A stretch of 64,000 nt of DNA from Pseudomonadota bacterium (GTDB lineage: Bacteria; Pseudomonadota; Alphaproteobacteria; Acetobacterales; Acetobacteraceae): positions 62,001 to 126,000 of the forward strand of contig JAJZFA010000003.1 in NCBI GenBank assembly GCA_021805565.1, given 5' to 3'. Under the pieces are notes generated by a model. The model was not told where the DNA came from. It did no database searches and saw only the letters and a program-made list of their open reading frames with translations. The stretch's first letter is position 1; each line of letters begins with the position of its first letter. This document shows, piece after piece, positions 18,176 through 27,457 of the stretch. The translations under genes and the position numbers were made by a program.

Positions 18176-19789
18176 ATGTCGGATATAATGTTGTTAGATA
18201 GGAATAAAACAGTAGCCGGTCCCGGCTTCAACCGGTGGCTGGTCCCGCCCGCTGCCCTCGCTATTCATCTCAGCATCGGCATGGCCTACGGCTTCTCGGT
18301 GTTCTGGCTGCCGATGACGCGGCTTATCCCGCACACCGACGCGGCGGCCTGCGCCGCACAGGGTTTCATCGCCGGACTGTTCGCCACGACCTGCAACTGG
18401 TCGGTTCCCGCGGTAACCCCGGTGTTTGAGATATTCATCGCCATGCTGGGCATCTCCGCGGCGATCTGGGGTGGCTGGCTGGAACATGCCGGCCCGCGCA
18501 AGGCCGGCCTGATTGCCGCTTTCTGCTGGGGCGGGGGCTTGGTGCTGCTGGGCGCGGCCGTGTCCGTTCATGCGCTGTGGCTGGTCTATCTGGCGTCGGT
18601 CTTGTGCGGAATCGGCCAGGGACTGGGCTATATCACGCCGGTTTCGACGCTGATCAAATGGTTCCCGGATCGCCGCGGCATGGCCACCGGCCTTGCCATC
18701 ATGGGATATGGCGGCGGCGCCATGATCGGCGCGCCGCTCGCGGTCTGGCTGATGGCGCACTTTGCCAGCGGCGGCGTTCCCGGCGTCGCCCAAACGCTGA
18801 TGGCGATGGGCGCGATCTATTTTGTTTTCATGGCGGGCGGTGCATTCGGCTTTCGCGTCTCGCCCGATGGCTGGCAGCCGGCCGGCTGGACGCGCCCGGC
18901 CAACGCCGGCGCCAATGCCATGATCACGCGCGCCAATGTGCTACTGAACACCGCCTGGAAAACCCCGCAGTTCTGGCTGATCTGGGGGGTGCTGTGCCTG
19001 AATGTCACCGCCGGTATCGGCGTGATCTCCATGGCCAGCCCGATGCTACAGGACGTGTTCGGCGCCAAACTGGTCGGGGTCGATACGGTCGCCGCCCTGA
19101 CCGGTGCGCAAAAAGCCGAAATCGCCGCCGCCGCCGCCGGACTTGTCGGCCTGATCAGCCTGTTCAACGCGCTTGGCCGTATCTTCTGGGCCTCGCTCTC
19201 GGACAGGATTGGCCGCAAGACCATGTACTCGTTGATTTTCGTCATCGGCATCGTCGTCTATGGCCTGTTGCCGACGTGGGGACATCTGGGCGTGCCCGCG
19301 CTGTTCGTGCTGTCGGTCTGCATTATTCTGAGCATGTATGGCGGCGGCTTCGCGACCGTGCCCGCTTACCTTGCCGACATCTTCGGCACCCAAATGGTGG
19401 GCGCGATTCACGGGCGCCTGATCACGGCATGGTCGGTCGCCGGGGTCGCCGGTCCCGCCCTGATCGCCGGCCTGCGTCAGTTCCAGATCGATCACGGGGT
19501 CGCCCATAACCTCGTTTACGACATCACGTTGTATGTCATGGCGTTCCTGCTGTTTGGCGGGCTGGTCTGCAATCTGTTCGTTTCGCCGGTGGATGCGAAA
19601 TATCACGCCACGGAAGCGCAACTGGCGCGCGAACGGGCGCTGCGGCGCGAGGAACCGATGGCAGCCGGCGCCCAGATCGCCGCGCGCGGCGAGTTTGGAA
19701 GCCGCGGCCTTCTGGCCTGGCTCGTGGTGGGTATTCCGTTCCTGATCGGCCTTTACATCGTCGGCACCAAGGTCGCGGCGCTGTTTTAG
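18176..19789 (+). CDS. MFS transporter, oxalate:formate antiporter (OxlT)-like
   Basis: A 537-residue major facilitator with about 12 membrane segments. It has MFS motif-like loops (LSDRIGRKTMY; WFPDRRGMATGLAIMGYGGG) and the OxlT-type N-terminus (IHLSIGMAYGFSVFW). The protein is longer than usual because of an extra loop and a C-terminal extension. About 107 nt separate it from fdsD on the same strand. An anion (formate, oxalate or another carboxylate) is the likely substrate by family and context. No oxalate-degrading genes are in the window, so oxalate itself is unsupported. Confidence 0.85.
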   Translation: MSDIMLLDRNKTVAGPGFNRWLVPPAALAIHLSIGMAYGFSVFWLPMTRLIPHTDAAACAAQGFIAGLFATTCNWSVPAVTPVFEIFIAMLGISAAIWGGWLEHAGPRKAGLIAAFCWGGGLVLLGAAVSVHALWLVYLASVLCGIGQGLGYITPVSTLIKWFPDRRGMATGLAIMGYGGGAMIGAPLAVWLMAHFASGGVPGVAQTLMAMGAIYFVFMAGGAFGFRVSPDGWQPAGWTRPANAGANAMITRANVLLNTAWKTPQFWLIWGVLCLNVTAGIGVISMASPMLQDVFGAKLVGVDTVAALTGAQKAEIAAAAAGLVGLISLFNALGRIFWASLSDRIGRKTMYSLIFVIGIVVYGLLPTWGHLGVPALFVLSVCIILSMYGGGFATVPAYLADIFGTQMVGAIHGRLITAWSVAGVAGPALIAGLRQFQIDHGVAHNLVYDITLYVMAFLLFGGLVCNLFVSPVDAKYHATEAQLARERALRREEPMAAGAQIAARGEFGSRGLLAWLVVGIPFLIGLYIVGTKVAALF

Positions 19790-19846
19790 CGCGGCACCGG
19801 CGATATCGGCGCCCGTGTGCGCTGCGATTGCCGGTTAAGCCAAGGC

Positions 19847-20323
19847 TCAGTGCGGTGCGCCGCCCTGGGTCCGTGTGGCATGCGGGCTCAACCAGCCCAT
19901 GGTGGCCGCCGGTTCGCTATCGGTTGTCGGCAGATATGGCTTGATGTCGAGCAGCGCCGTCCCGTCGATGCAGTCTAGATAACGAACTTTCAGCGTGTCC
20001 GGGCCATCGGCTCCGTCAAGGGCGACGACCGACAGCCCGATAGGGTTGGGACGGCAAGGCGCCCGCGTCGAAAACACACCGCGCGGCCGGGAATCGAACG
20101 GCGGCGTGAACCGTAGTGCCGGTTGCGACGCGGACCCGACCCAGTACAGCAGTATCAGATGGGAGAAACCGTCAAGGCTTTCGATCCCGGCGGCGAACGC
20201 GGGAAACAGTTTCACGGTGCAGACCGGCGCCGGGTTGGGTTGCCGGCCATTGCGCGGGCATGCACCGATCGTGTGCCAGGGCGTATGCAATGTACCAATG
20301 GGATGCAGTGAAAAGCCGGTCAA
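19847..20323 (-). CDS. trmO: tRNA (N6-threonylcarbamoyladenosine(37)-N6)-methyltransferase TrmO-like
   Basis: A 158-residue protein of the TsaA/YaeB family, which uses SAM to methylate t6A37 of certain tRNAs. The family core is visible: IGTLHTPW at the start, GFSHLILLYW, and RGVFSTRAPCRPNPIGLS (SAM site). The length fits the single-domain form. It is convergent with the MFS gene and lies downstream of the GST gene on the same strand. Confidence 0.87.
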   Translation of the reverse strand: MTGFSLHPIGTLHTPWHTIGACPRNGRQPNPAPVCTVKLFPAFAAGIESLDGFSHLILLYWVGSASQPALRFTPPFDSRPRGVFSTRAPCRPNPIGLSVVALDGADGPDTLKVRYLDCIDGTALLDIKPYLPTTDSEPAATMGWLSPHATRTQGGAPH

Positions 20324-20402
20324 AGCGTTATCCTTTCCAATCCGGTCCGGAACCGCCCGGTCATCCTTCCGCCATGACCGGGGCCAGCGCCTCGAGGCCG
20401 GG

Positions 20403-21116
20403 CTAAACTGCCGCGAACTGGCCGCGGCCGAACACTTTATCGAGCGTGACAGCCTCGGCCTTGTCGAACGTCGTGGTGCGCGCGCGCACCGCGTCCACCT
20501 CGGCCAGCGCCTTTTTTACCGCCGGCCGGTCGTCGATGGTTTTCACCCAGCGGGCGATGTTCGGCCATTTCGCCGCGCTGGGGGCGCCCAGCAGCGTTGG
20601 GATCGCCCGCATCCAGGGGAAAGTCGCGATGTCGGCGACCGAATAGTCCGGTCCAGCCAGATAGTCCGCCGTCGCGAGGCGCCGATCGATCACCTCGCAA
20701 ACGCGGTGCGTCTGCGTAAAATAGCGGCTCTTGGAATACTCGTTGCCCGCCGGCGCGAACCGCAGGAAGTGCACATACTGTCCAAACATCGGCCCCAGCG
20801 TGGACATCTGGGTCATCAGCCACTGAATGGCATCGAATTTAGCGACCGGGTCCGGCGGCAGCAGCTTTCCGGTTTTATCCGCCAGATACAGCAGGATCGC
20901 ACCCGATTCGAAGACGGTGTAAGGCTTGCCGCCGGGCCCATCCGGATCGACGATAACCGGCACCTTGGCGTTGGGATTCAGCCGCAGAAACGCTTCGCCG
21001 AACTGCTTGCCGGTGAAGACGTCCACGGGCTCCACTGCGTAGGGCAGCGCCAGTTCCTCCAGGGCGATGTAGATTTTGACGACGTTGGGGCTTCCCATTC
21101 CATACAGGGTAATCAT
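20403..21116 (-). CDS. glutathione S-transferase (YfcG-like)
   Basis: A 237-residue GST with an N-terminal thioredoxin fold (MITLYGMGSPNVVK to LNPNAKVPVIVD) followed by the all-helical C-terminal domain. FESGAILLYLADK is the glutathione-binding ESxAI motif. The profile resembles the Nu/YfcG class, which has disulfide reductase activity. The ATG at 21116 is the natural start; the 55 upstream residues of the ORF track are not GST-like. The gene is divergent from the P450 gene. Confidence 0.87.
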   Translation of the reverse strand: MITLYGMGSPNVVKIYIALEELALPYAVEPVDVFTGKQFGEAFLRLNPNAKVPVIVDPDGPGGKPYTVFESGAILLYLADKTGKLLPPDPVAKFDAIQWLMTQMSTLGPMFGQYVHFLRFAPAGNEYSKSRYFTQTHRVCEVIDRRLATADYLAGPDYSVADIATFPWMRAIPTLLGAPSAAKWPNIARWVKTIDDRPAVKKALAEVDAVRARTTTFDKAEAVTLDKVFGRGQFAAV

Positions 21117-21338
21117 CGCTGCATTCCTTTTCCCAGGTTCCAAAGTCGTTATCGCACGGCAAGGCACATTCCCGGAAGCCAGACAGGTCCGGTGCCGGAC
21201 GAACCGTCCATGGCTGGAAATTTCCGCCTGCACGGCCTGGCCACCAGTCCCTCGTGCCAGCGATTTTTTTGGCAAGGCCAAATAACTTGACGCCGCTTAC
21301 CGCGTTGTATTGGATACGTGCCAAAAGGGAGGCCAACA

Positions 21339-22586
21339 ATGAACGCACCCGTCCATATCGATCCGACCAGCCCAGCCTATGCCGTGCCGCTGTCCGAGTT
21401 GGACGTTTCCGACCCCAGCATGTACCAGAACGAATCCTGGCATCCGTATTTCGAACGGCTGCGGCGGGAGGACCCCGTCCACCATGTGGCGGGAGGCCCG
21501 TATGGGCCTTACTGGGCCGTGACGAAATATAAGGACATCATGCACTGCGAAGTGAATCATGATACCTTCTCCAGCGAAATCGGCGGTATCCAGATCGAGG
21601 AACCGCCGAAGGAAATGGCGCGTCCCAGCTTCATCCGGATGGATCCGCCGCGCCACGACGATCAGCGCAAAGTAGCCAGCCCGATCGTCGCTCCCGCAAA
21701 TCTGGCAAATATGGAACCGCTGATCCGCGAACGGGCCCAGATGGTGCTGGATGGGCTACCCCGGAATCAAACCTTCGACTGGGTGGCGGAAGTCTCTGTC
21801 AAGCTGACGACGATGATGCTGGCGACATTGTTCGACTTCCCGTTCGAGGAACGCACCAAGCTGACCTATTGGTCCGACGTGGCGATCTGCAATGTCAACG
21901 CCCCGGAATCGCCGGTTCATTCGGAACAAGAACGGTTCGACGAATTGAAGAAAATGGCCGAGTATATCGGCCGTCTTTTCAACGAGCGCCGCGGCCAGCC
22001 GCCGAAATTCGACCTGTTGTCGATGCTGGCGCACGGCGCGGCCACCCGTGACATGCCGCCGCGGGAATTTCTGGCGAATCTAGTCCTGCTGATCGTCGGC
22101 GGCAACGACACGACGCGCAATTCCATGACCGGCGGGGTGCTGGCGCTGAACCAGTTTCCCGATGAATACAGCAAGCTGCAAGCCAACCCCGCGTTGGTTG
22201 ACAGTGCGGTGTCGGAAATCATCCGCTGGCAGACTCCGGTGATCCACATGCGGCGTACCGCATCGCGCGACATCGAACTCGGCGGCAAACAAATCAAGGC
22301 CGGAGACAAGGTCGTGATGTGGTACCTGTCCGGCAATCGCGACCCCGAGGCGATCGAAAACCCCGATAGCTTCATCGTCGATCGCGCCCGTCCGCGCCAG
22401 CATCTATCGTTTGGATTCGGCATCCACCGCTGCGTCGGCAACCGGTTGGCGGAACTGCAACTGAAGATTTTGTTGCAGGAAATGCTGGCGCGGTTCCCCA
22501 AGGTCGAAGTGGTTGGCGACGCGCAGCGCGTCTATTCCAACTTCATCCGCGGCATCCGGTCGATGCCAGTGCGCATTCCCGGCTGA
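21339..22586 (+). CDS. cytochrome P450, CYP153 family (terminal alkane hydroxylase type)
   Basis: A 415-residue class I bacterial P450. It shows the I-helix IVGGNDTTRNSMTGG, the K-helix EIIRWQTP and the haem loop SFGFGIHRCVGNR with the axial cysteine. These blocks, plus HMRRTA and GDKVVMWYLSGNRDPEAI, are characteristic of CYP153, which hydroxylates the terminal carbon of medium-chain alkanes or fatty acids. A good ribosome binding site (AAGGGAGG) fixes the ATG at 21339. The ferredoxin and reductase often found beside CYP153 are not adjacent here, so redox partners must come from elsewhere. Confidence 0.9.
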   Translation: MNAPVHIDPTSPAYAVPLSELDVSDPSMYQNESWHPYFERLRREDPVHHVAGGPYGPYWAVTKYKDIMHCEVNHDTFSSEIGGIQIEEPPKEMARPSFIRMDPPRHDDQRKVASPIVAPANLANMEPLIRERAQMVLDGLPRNQTFDWVAEVSVKLTTMMLATLFDFPFEERTKLTYWSDVAICNVNAPESPVHSEQERFDELKKMAEYIGRLFNERRGQPPKFDLLSMLAHGAATRDMPPREFLANLVLLIVGGNDTTRNSMTGGVLALNQFPDEYSKLQANPALVDSAVSEIIRWQTPVIHMRRTASRDIELGGKQIKAGDKVVMWYLSGNRDPEAIENPDSFIVDRARPRQHLSFGFGIHRCVGNRLAELQLKILLQEMLARFPKVEVVGDAQRVYSNFIRGIRSMPVRIPG

Positions 22587-22726
22587 TTTTCGGTTCCAAC
22601 CGGTTGGAGGGTTTTCGAAGCTGGCACCATCCGCCCGTTGGTGCCAGCCCAGCCGTCCGCCGCGTTGGCCCGGCAGTGGCGCACGGCCACCGTCCGCGCT
22701 AAACCGCGTGCGGAGAGGAACCGCCC

Positions 22727-24157
22727 ATGCCACACAAGCCCCCCCCCACCGCGGCCCTGCTCGGCGCAATCCGGACCGTCGTCGGCGACCGGGGTATGCT
22801 GACCGATCCAACCGATACCGAACCTTATGCCGGGGATTGGCGGCGCCTGTACCAGGGCCGCACCAGCGCCGTCATCCGGCCCGGCACGACGGACGAACTC
22901 GCCGCCGTGATTGGATTATGCGCCGCCGCCGGTACGCCGGTCGTTCCGCAGGGCGGCAACACATCGATGGTCGGTGGCGCCGTCCCGGACGAAAACGGGT
23001 CCGAACTGATCGTCTCCACCGCCAGATTGAACCGTATTCGCGATCTCGATCCAGCCGACATGACGCTGACGGTGGAAGCCGGAGTCACGCTGAAGGCCGC
23101 GCAAACCGCCGCCGCCGAACAAGGCTGCCTGCTGCCGCTGTCGATTTCGTCCGAGGGCACCGCGCAGATCGGCGGCGTGCTGGCGACGAACGCCGGCGGC
23201 AACAACACCGTTCGTTACGGCAACGCCCGCGATCTCGTGCTTGGCCTGGAAGTCGTTTTGCCGGATGGCACGATCTGGAACGGCCTGCGGCGGCTGCGCA
23301 AGGACAACACCGGATACTGCCTGCGGCAATTGTTCACCGGATCGGAAGGCACGCTGGGTATCATCGCCGCCGCTGTGCTGAAACTGGTGCCGCGGCCGAA
23401 AGAAGTCGCCGTCGCCCTGTGCGGCGTGGACTCGCCGGACGCCGCGCTAACCCTGTTCACCCGTTTTCAGACATATGACGCGGCGTCTGTCAGCGCGTTC
23501 GAACTGATGTCCGGCCTCGGTACCGAATTCGTACTGAAACATATCCCTGGTGCTGTCCTGCCGCTGGAGTCCGCCGCGCCGTTCTACGTTCTCGCCGAAC
23601 TGGCCTCGCCCCGCCCCGGCGCCGGCCTGCGCGGCATGCTGGAACAAATCCTGGAACAGGCCCTGACCGACGGCACCATTCTGGACGCGGCCATCGCCGC
23701 ATCCGAGGCCCAGCGCTCGGCCATCTGGCGGTTGCGGGAGGAACATTCCGAGGCACAGAAACGCGAAGGCGCCAGCATCAAGAACGATGTTTCGGTTCCA
23801 GTATCGAAAGTACCCGCTTTCATCCGCCAGGCCACGGCGGCATGCCATGCACTGATGCCGGGCGTCCGCGTGGTTCCGTTCGGCCACATGGGCGACGGCA
23901 ACATTCATTTCAATCTGGAACAGCCCGCCGGATCGGATGCGGCATGGTTTCTGGCGCAGGATCACGCGATCATGGACACCGTCAACGCGGTCGTGCGGGC
24001 ATACGACGGCAGTTTCTCGGCCGAACACGGCATCGGCAAGCTGAAGCCCTATATGATGCCCGATTGGCGCGGCGGTGCCGAACTGGCGCTGATGCAACGG
24101 ATCAAGGCGGCGATCGATCCGGCCGGCATCATGAACCCCGGCAAACTGCTGCCATAG
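22727..24157 (+). CDS. FAD-binding oxidoreductase, D-2-hydroxyglutarate dehydrogenase/GlcD type
   Basis: A 476-residue VAO-type flavoprotein. The N-terminal PCMH FAD-binding domain (VPQGGNTSMVGGAVP; LATNAGGNNTVRYGN) is followed by the FAD-oxidase C-terminal domain with GHMGDGNIHFNL and AEHGIGKLKPYMM, which carry the metal and substrate ligands. The family oxidises D-2-hydroxy acids and passes electrons to a carrier protein. It lies 140 nt after the CYP153 gene on the same strand. A role in the same fatty-acid or hydroxy-acid route is possible but not shown. Confidence 0.87.
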   Translation: MPHKPPPTAALLGAIRTVVGDRGMLTDPTDTEPYAGDWRRLYQGRTSAVIRPGTTDELAAVIGLCAAAGTPVVPQGGNTSMVGGAVPDENGSELIVSTARLNRIRDLDPADMTLTVEAGVTLKAAQTAAAEQGCLLPLSISSEGTAQIGGVLATNAGGNNTVRYGNARDLVLGLEVVLPDGTIWNGLRRLRKDNTGYCLRQLFTGSEGTLGIIAAAVLKLVPRPKEVAVALCGVDSPDAALTLFTRFQTYDAASVSAFELMSGLGTEFVLKHIPGAVLPLESAAPFYVLAELASPRPGAGLRGMLEQILEQALTDGTILDAAIAASEAQRSAIWRLREEHSEAQKREGASIKNDVSVPVSKVPAFIRQATAACHALMPGVRVVPFGHMGDGNIHFNLEQPAGSDAAWFLAQDHAIMDTVNAVVRAYDGSFSAEHGIGKLKPYMMPDWRGGAELALMQRIKAAIDPAGIMNPGKLLP

Positions 24158-24227
24158 CCAGGCTCGATGGCCACGGCCGCAACCGGCCACCGTGGAACAC
24201 ACGCGCGCACAACGGCACCGCGGGCCG

Positions 24228-24243
24228 TTAACGGTTTATCAAC
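24228..24243 (+). promoter_or_regulatory. possible CtrA-binding site upstream of flgH
   Basis: TTAA-N7-TCAAC, one mismatch from the CtrA consensus TTAA-N7-TTAAC, about 190 bases before the flgH start. CtrA controls flagellar genes in many alphaproteobacteria. The match sits in a GC-rich stretch where such AT-rich words are rare. Evidence is a single motif match only. Confidence 0.4.
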
Positions 24244-24432
24244 CTTCCAACGGTATCGTTGCCACGACCGAAGGCCCCCCGAAGGCATCGGGTTCATGCG
24301 GGATGGACGAAATTGGCAACGCGCGACTGGACATTCGCATACGGCTCGCAGACCGCCGGTCAGCGGGAGTCCACCGAGCGATGGCCGGCCATCCGGTCGG
24401 ATACCCCGTCACGCCCGCGCGGCCCGCGTGCC

Positions 24433-25158
24433 ATGACCGCGCTGCCGGTTCTGTGCCTGTGTGCCGCCGTGCTGACCGGATGCGGCACGCTCAGCCGCCT
24501 CGCCGAGGTTGGCCGGCCCCCTGAAATGAGCCCGACCGAAGATCCGACCAAAGACCCGAAATGGCGGCCGCTCACCATGCCCTCGCCGGCACCCCATCCG
24601 CCGCCGCCACAGGCGGATTCGCTGTGGCGCTATGGCTCGCGCGCGTTTTTCAAGGATCAGCGGGCGGCTCAGGTCGGCGACATCGTCACCGTTCTGGTCA
24701 ACATGAACGATTCCGCCAATCTGACGAACGACACCACCGCCAGCCGCATCAGCAACGAAACCGCCGGATTGCCAAACCTGTTCGGCTTGGAATCGATCGT
24801 GCCGAAAACAACCACCATGTCCTCGCTGGTATCGGCCAACAGCGTTAACAGCAATATCGGCAGCGGACAAATTCAACGCAACGAAGCCGTCACCCTGCGG
24901 CTTGCCGGAATCATCACCCAGGTTCTTGCCAACGGCAATCTTGTGGTCGCGGCCCGCCAGGAATTCATGGTCAACAGCGAATTGCGCGACCTGCGGGTGA
25001 CCGGGGTTATCCGGCCGCAAGACATTGCTTCCGACAACACCGTGCCGCATGACCGGATGGCGGAGGCGCGCATTTCCTATGGGGGCAGGGGCAACCTGAC
25101 CGACCTTCAGCGCTCGCGATGGGGCCAGCAGATGATGGATATCATGATGCCATTTTAG
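24433..25158 (+). CDS. flgH: flagellar L-ring protein FlgH (lipoprotein)
   Basis: A 241-residue outer-membrane lipoprotein that forms the flagellar L-ring. The signal peptide ends in the lipobox LTGC with Cys17, and the domain has LWRYGSRAFFKDQRA, VGDIVTVLV and GNLVVAARQEFMVNSELRDLRVTGVIRPQDI, all standard FlgH features. The ATG at 24433 is chosen because it puts the lipobox at the correct distance. No flagellar gene is adjacent, although flgH normally sits with flgI, flgG and flgA. The stop codon TAG is the first triplet of a dispersed repeat. Confidence 0.92.
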   Translation: MTALPVLCLCAAVLTGCGTLSRLAEVGRPPEMSPTEDPTKDPKWRPLTMPSPAPHPPPPQADSLWRYGSRAFFKDQRAAQVGDIVTVLVNMNDSANLTNDTTASRISNETAGLPNLFGLESIVPKTTTMSSLVSANSVNSNIGSGQIQRNEAVTLRLAGIITQVLANGNLVVAARQEFMVNSELRDLRVTGVIRPQDIASDNTVPHDRMAEARISYGGRGNLTDLQRSRWGQQMMDIMMPF

Positions 25159-25260
25159 TGTCTCGTTTCGCGCATGTCGTCATCGTGTACCGGGACGCTC
25201 GTTCTTTGTTGTCAATGTCCTGCCCCTGAAATTGGTAGGCATTTCAGGGGCAGGACACCA
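25156..25260 (+). repeat. dispersed intergenic repeat family B, copy 1
   Basis: About 105 bases starting at the flgH stop codon. It shares with 55890-55996 the blocks TAGTGTC, TTCGC, CCGGGACGCTCG, TGTTGTCA, CCTGAAA and GGCATTTCAGGGGCA, in the same order and spacing. The right part is a perfect 17-base inverted repeat (arms 25216-25232 and 25241-25257) around an 8-base loop, which would fold into a very stable hairpin. GTGTC at the left and GACAC at the right end could be terminal repeats. It may also act as the flgH terminator. Confidence 0.7.
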
Positions 25261-25289
25261 GGCATCGGCCGCAACCGGACGCAGCAGAC

Positions 25290-27320
25290 ATGAACGGCCA
25301 AACCCACCGAAACGCCATGAAACGGCCCATGCCCAAACCTGGCAGGCTGACGCCGGCCACACAGGCGGACTTTGCCGCTGCCGTGCGATATCACCAGGCC
25401 GGCAAAGCGCGAGAAGCCGATGCTTTATATCGCCAGGTTCTGGCGGTTCATCCACAGCATGCCGACAGCCTGCACCTGCTGGGGGTTCTGGCACTACAGG
25501 TTGGACGCCCCGATCTCGCCCAGGACCTGATCGGCCGGGCGATCGCGGCCGACGGTACCGTTGCGTTGTACCACACGAACCTTGGGAACGCTTTCAACGC
25601 GCTGGGCAAACCGGATGCATCGATCGCCTGCTATCGCCGGGCGCTTGTCCTCAAGCCTCGATACCCCGAGGCCTGTCATAATCTGGCCACCGCTTTGCTC
25701 GGGCAAAATCAGGCCGGCGAGGCGGCGGCCTGGCTGCGCAAGGCCATCGCGCTCAAACCGGACTTCGCCGAGGCCTACAACGCACTCGGCAACGCACATG
25801 CCGCCCTGAATGAGCCAGAGCAGGCCGTTGCCTGCTATCGCCGGGCAGTCTCTCTCCGGCCATCTTACGCCGACGCGCACAACAACCTGGGTGCCGCCCT
25901 GGCGGAAGCCGGGCAACTGGAAGCAGCGGCCGGCTGTTACCGTCAGGCACTCGGTTTCCAGCCGGACATCGCCGAAGTTCACAACAACCTTGGCGCCGTC
26001 CTGGAGCGCCTGGGTCAGTGCGGCGAAGCGGCCGCCTGCTGGCAGACCGCCATCGCGCTGCGCCCAGACCTGGCCGAAGCGCACGACGGGCTGGGGACGC
26101 TGCTGGCGGATGCCGGGCTGTTGGAACAAGCCGCTGCCTGTTATCGAACAGCGATCTCGCTGCGGCCCGATGTGGCCCGGTCGCATGACAATCTCGGCAC
26201 TGTCATGAAGGCACAGGGGCGGCTGGACGACGCCATCGCCTGCTTCCGAGCGGCGGTCGCGCGGGCACCGGACGCTCCTAATCCGAACTATAATCTCGCC
26301 ATCGCCCTGCTGGCGCTTGGCGACATGGCAGAAGGCTGGCCGGCCTATGAGTGGCGCTGGCGGACGGCCGCCATGGCACCCGTCCGGCGCGATTTCGCCC
26401 AGCCCCAATGGTATGGTCAGGCGGCGAGCCACGTGCATCGAAATACGGCCGGCCGGGAAACCGGGCCAGAGCTGCCGAGCCCTGGTGACACACCCGGTCA
26501 CGGGCCGGCTGGGTCAGGCCCGACGCTGCTGATCCATGCAGAACAGGGCCTGGGCGACACGATCCAATTCTGCCGCTACGTCGCCCTTGCCGCCGCACGC
26601 GGATGGCGCACGATCCTGGAAGTCCAGCCGGCGCTGGTCCGGCTGCTGTCCGGCCTGGCCGGCGCAGACCTGATCGTCGCGCGCGGCGAGCCGTTGCCGC
26701 CGTTCGATGTACACTGTCCGATGCAAAGCCTTCCCTTGGCGCTGGGGACGACACTCGCAACCATCCCTGCTGCCCCGGCGTATCTGTATGCCGATCCTGC
26801 ACAGACGGATGTTTTCCATGCCCGCCTCGCCGCGATGGGCAAACCCGGACTCCGGATCGGCCTGGTCTGGGCGGGCGATCCGGCGATGGTGCGCGACCGT
26901 CAACGCTCATTGCCGCCGGATCGGCTGGCGCCGCTGCTGGCGGTGCCGGGATGCCATTTCGTCAGCCTGCAAAAAGACGCCGGCGGCCGCCTTCCGGGAA
27001 CTGGCCTGACCTGCATCATGGATGAAATGACCGGCCTGACCGACACCGCGGCCCTGATAGCGGCACTGGACCTTGTCATTGCGGCCGATACCGCCGTAGC
27101 CCATCTGGCGGGCGCGCTGGGCAAACCGGTCTGGCTGCTGGACCGTTTCGATCCGGACTGGCGATGGCTGACCGGGCGTCGCCACAGCCCATGGTATCCA
27201 TCGCTTCGCATTTACCGGCAATCGCGGCCGGACGACTGGAATACAGTGATCGCGGCGGTCGCGGCGGACCTGCCCGGCCTGCCCGGATACGAAACCGGGC
27301 AATCCACCCGTCATCGCTGA
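25290..27320 (+). CDS. TPR-repeat glycosyltransferase-like protein
   Basis: A 676-residue cytoplasmic protein. Residues about 20-370 are nine or ten tetratricopeptide repeats of 34 residues (for example YNALGNAHAALNEPEQAVACYRRA). The C-terminal part (about 410-660) looks like a GT9/GT-B glycosyltransferase fold: IHAEQGLGDTIQFCRYV, GLVWAGDP and AADTAVAHLAGALGKPVW. Proteins of this layout often modify flagellin or surface proteins in alphaproteobacteria, and flgH is directly upstream, so flagellar glycosylation is a plausible but unproven role. The linker near residue 390 is low-complexity. An ATG at 25317 is an alternative start. Confidence 0.82.
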   Translation: MNGQTHRNAMKRPMPKPGRLTPATQADFAAAVRYHQAGKAREADALYRQVLAVHPQHADSLHLLGVLALQVGRPDLAQDLIGRAIAADGTVALYHTNLGNAFNALGKPDASIACYRRALVLKPRYPEACHNLATALLGQNQAGEAAAWLRKAIALKPDFAEAYNALGNAHAALNEPEQAVACYRRAVSLRPSYADAHNNLGAALAEAGQLEAAAGCYRQALGFQPDIAEVHNNLGAVLERLGQCGEAAACWQTAIALRPDLAEAHDGLGTLLADAGLLEQAAACYRTAISLRPDVARSHDNLGTVMKAQGRLDDAIACFRAAVARAPDAPNPNYNLAIALLALGDMAEGWPAYEWRWRTAAMAPVRRDFAQPQWYGQAASHVHRNTAGRETGPELPSPGDTPGHGPAGSGPTLLIHAEQGLGDTIQFCRYVALAAARGWRTILEVQPALVRLLSGLAGADLIVARGEPLPPFDVHCPMQSLPLALGTTLATIPAAPAYLYADPAQTDVFHARLAAMGKPGLRIGLVWAGDPAMVRDRQRSLPPDRLAPLLAVPGCHFVSLQKDAGGRLPGTGLTCIMDEMTGLTDTAALIAALDLVIAADTAVAHLAGALGKPVWLLDRFDPDWRWLTGRRHSPWYPSLRIYRQSRPDDWNTVIAAVAADLPGLPGYETGQSTRHR

Positions 27321-27457
27321 AAACGCCCGTAACTGGCGGCTGGCGCGGCGTGCCCAAATGGGATTTACTCGAGGCCCCGCGCCGCCACACCCGCATCTCA
27401 TGAACTTGGCAACCATACCGGCGCGGAAACAGCATCAACGAGGAAGGGAACAAAGCA

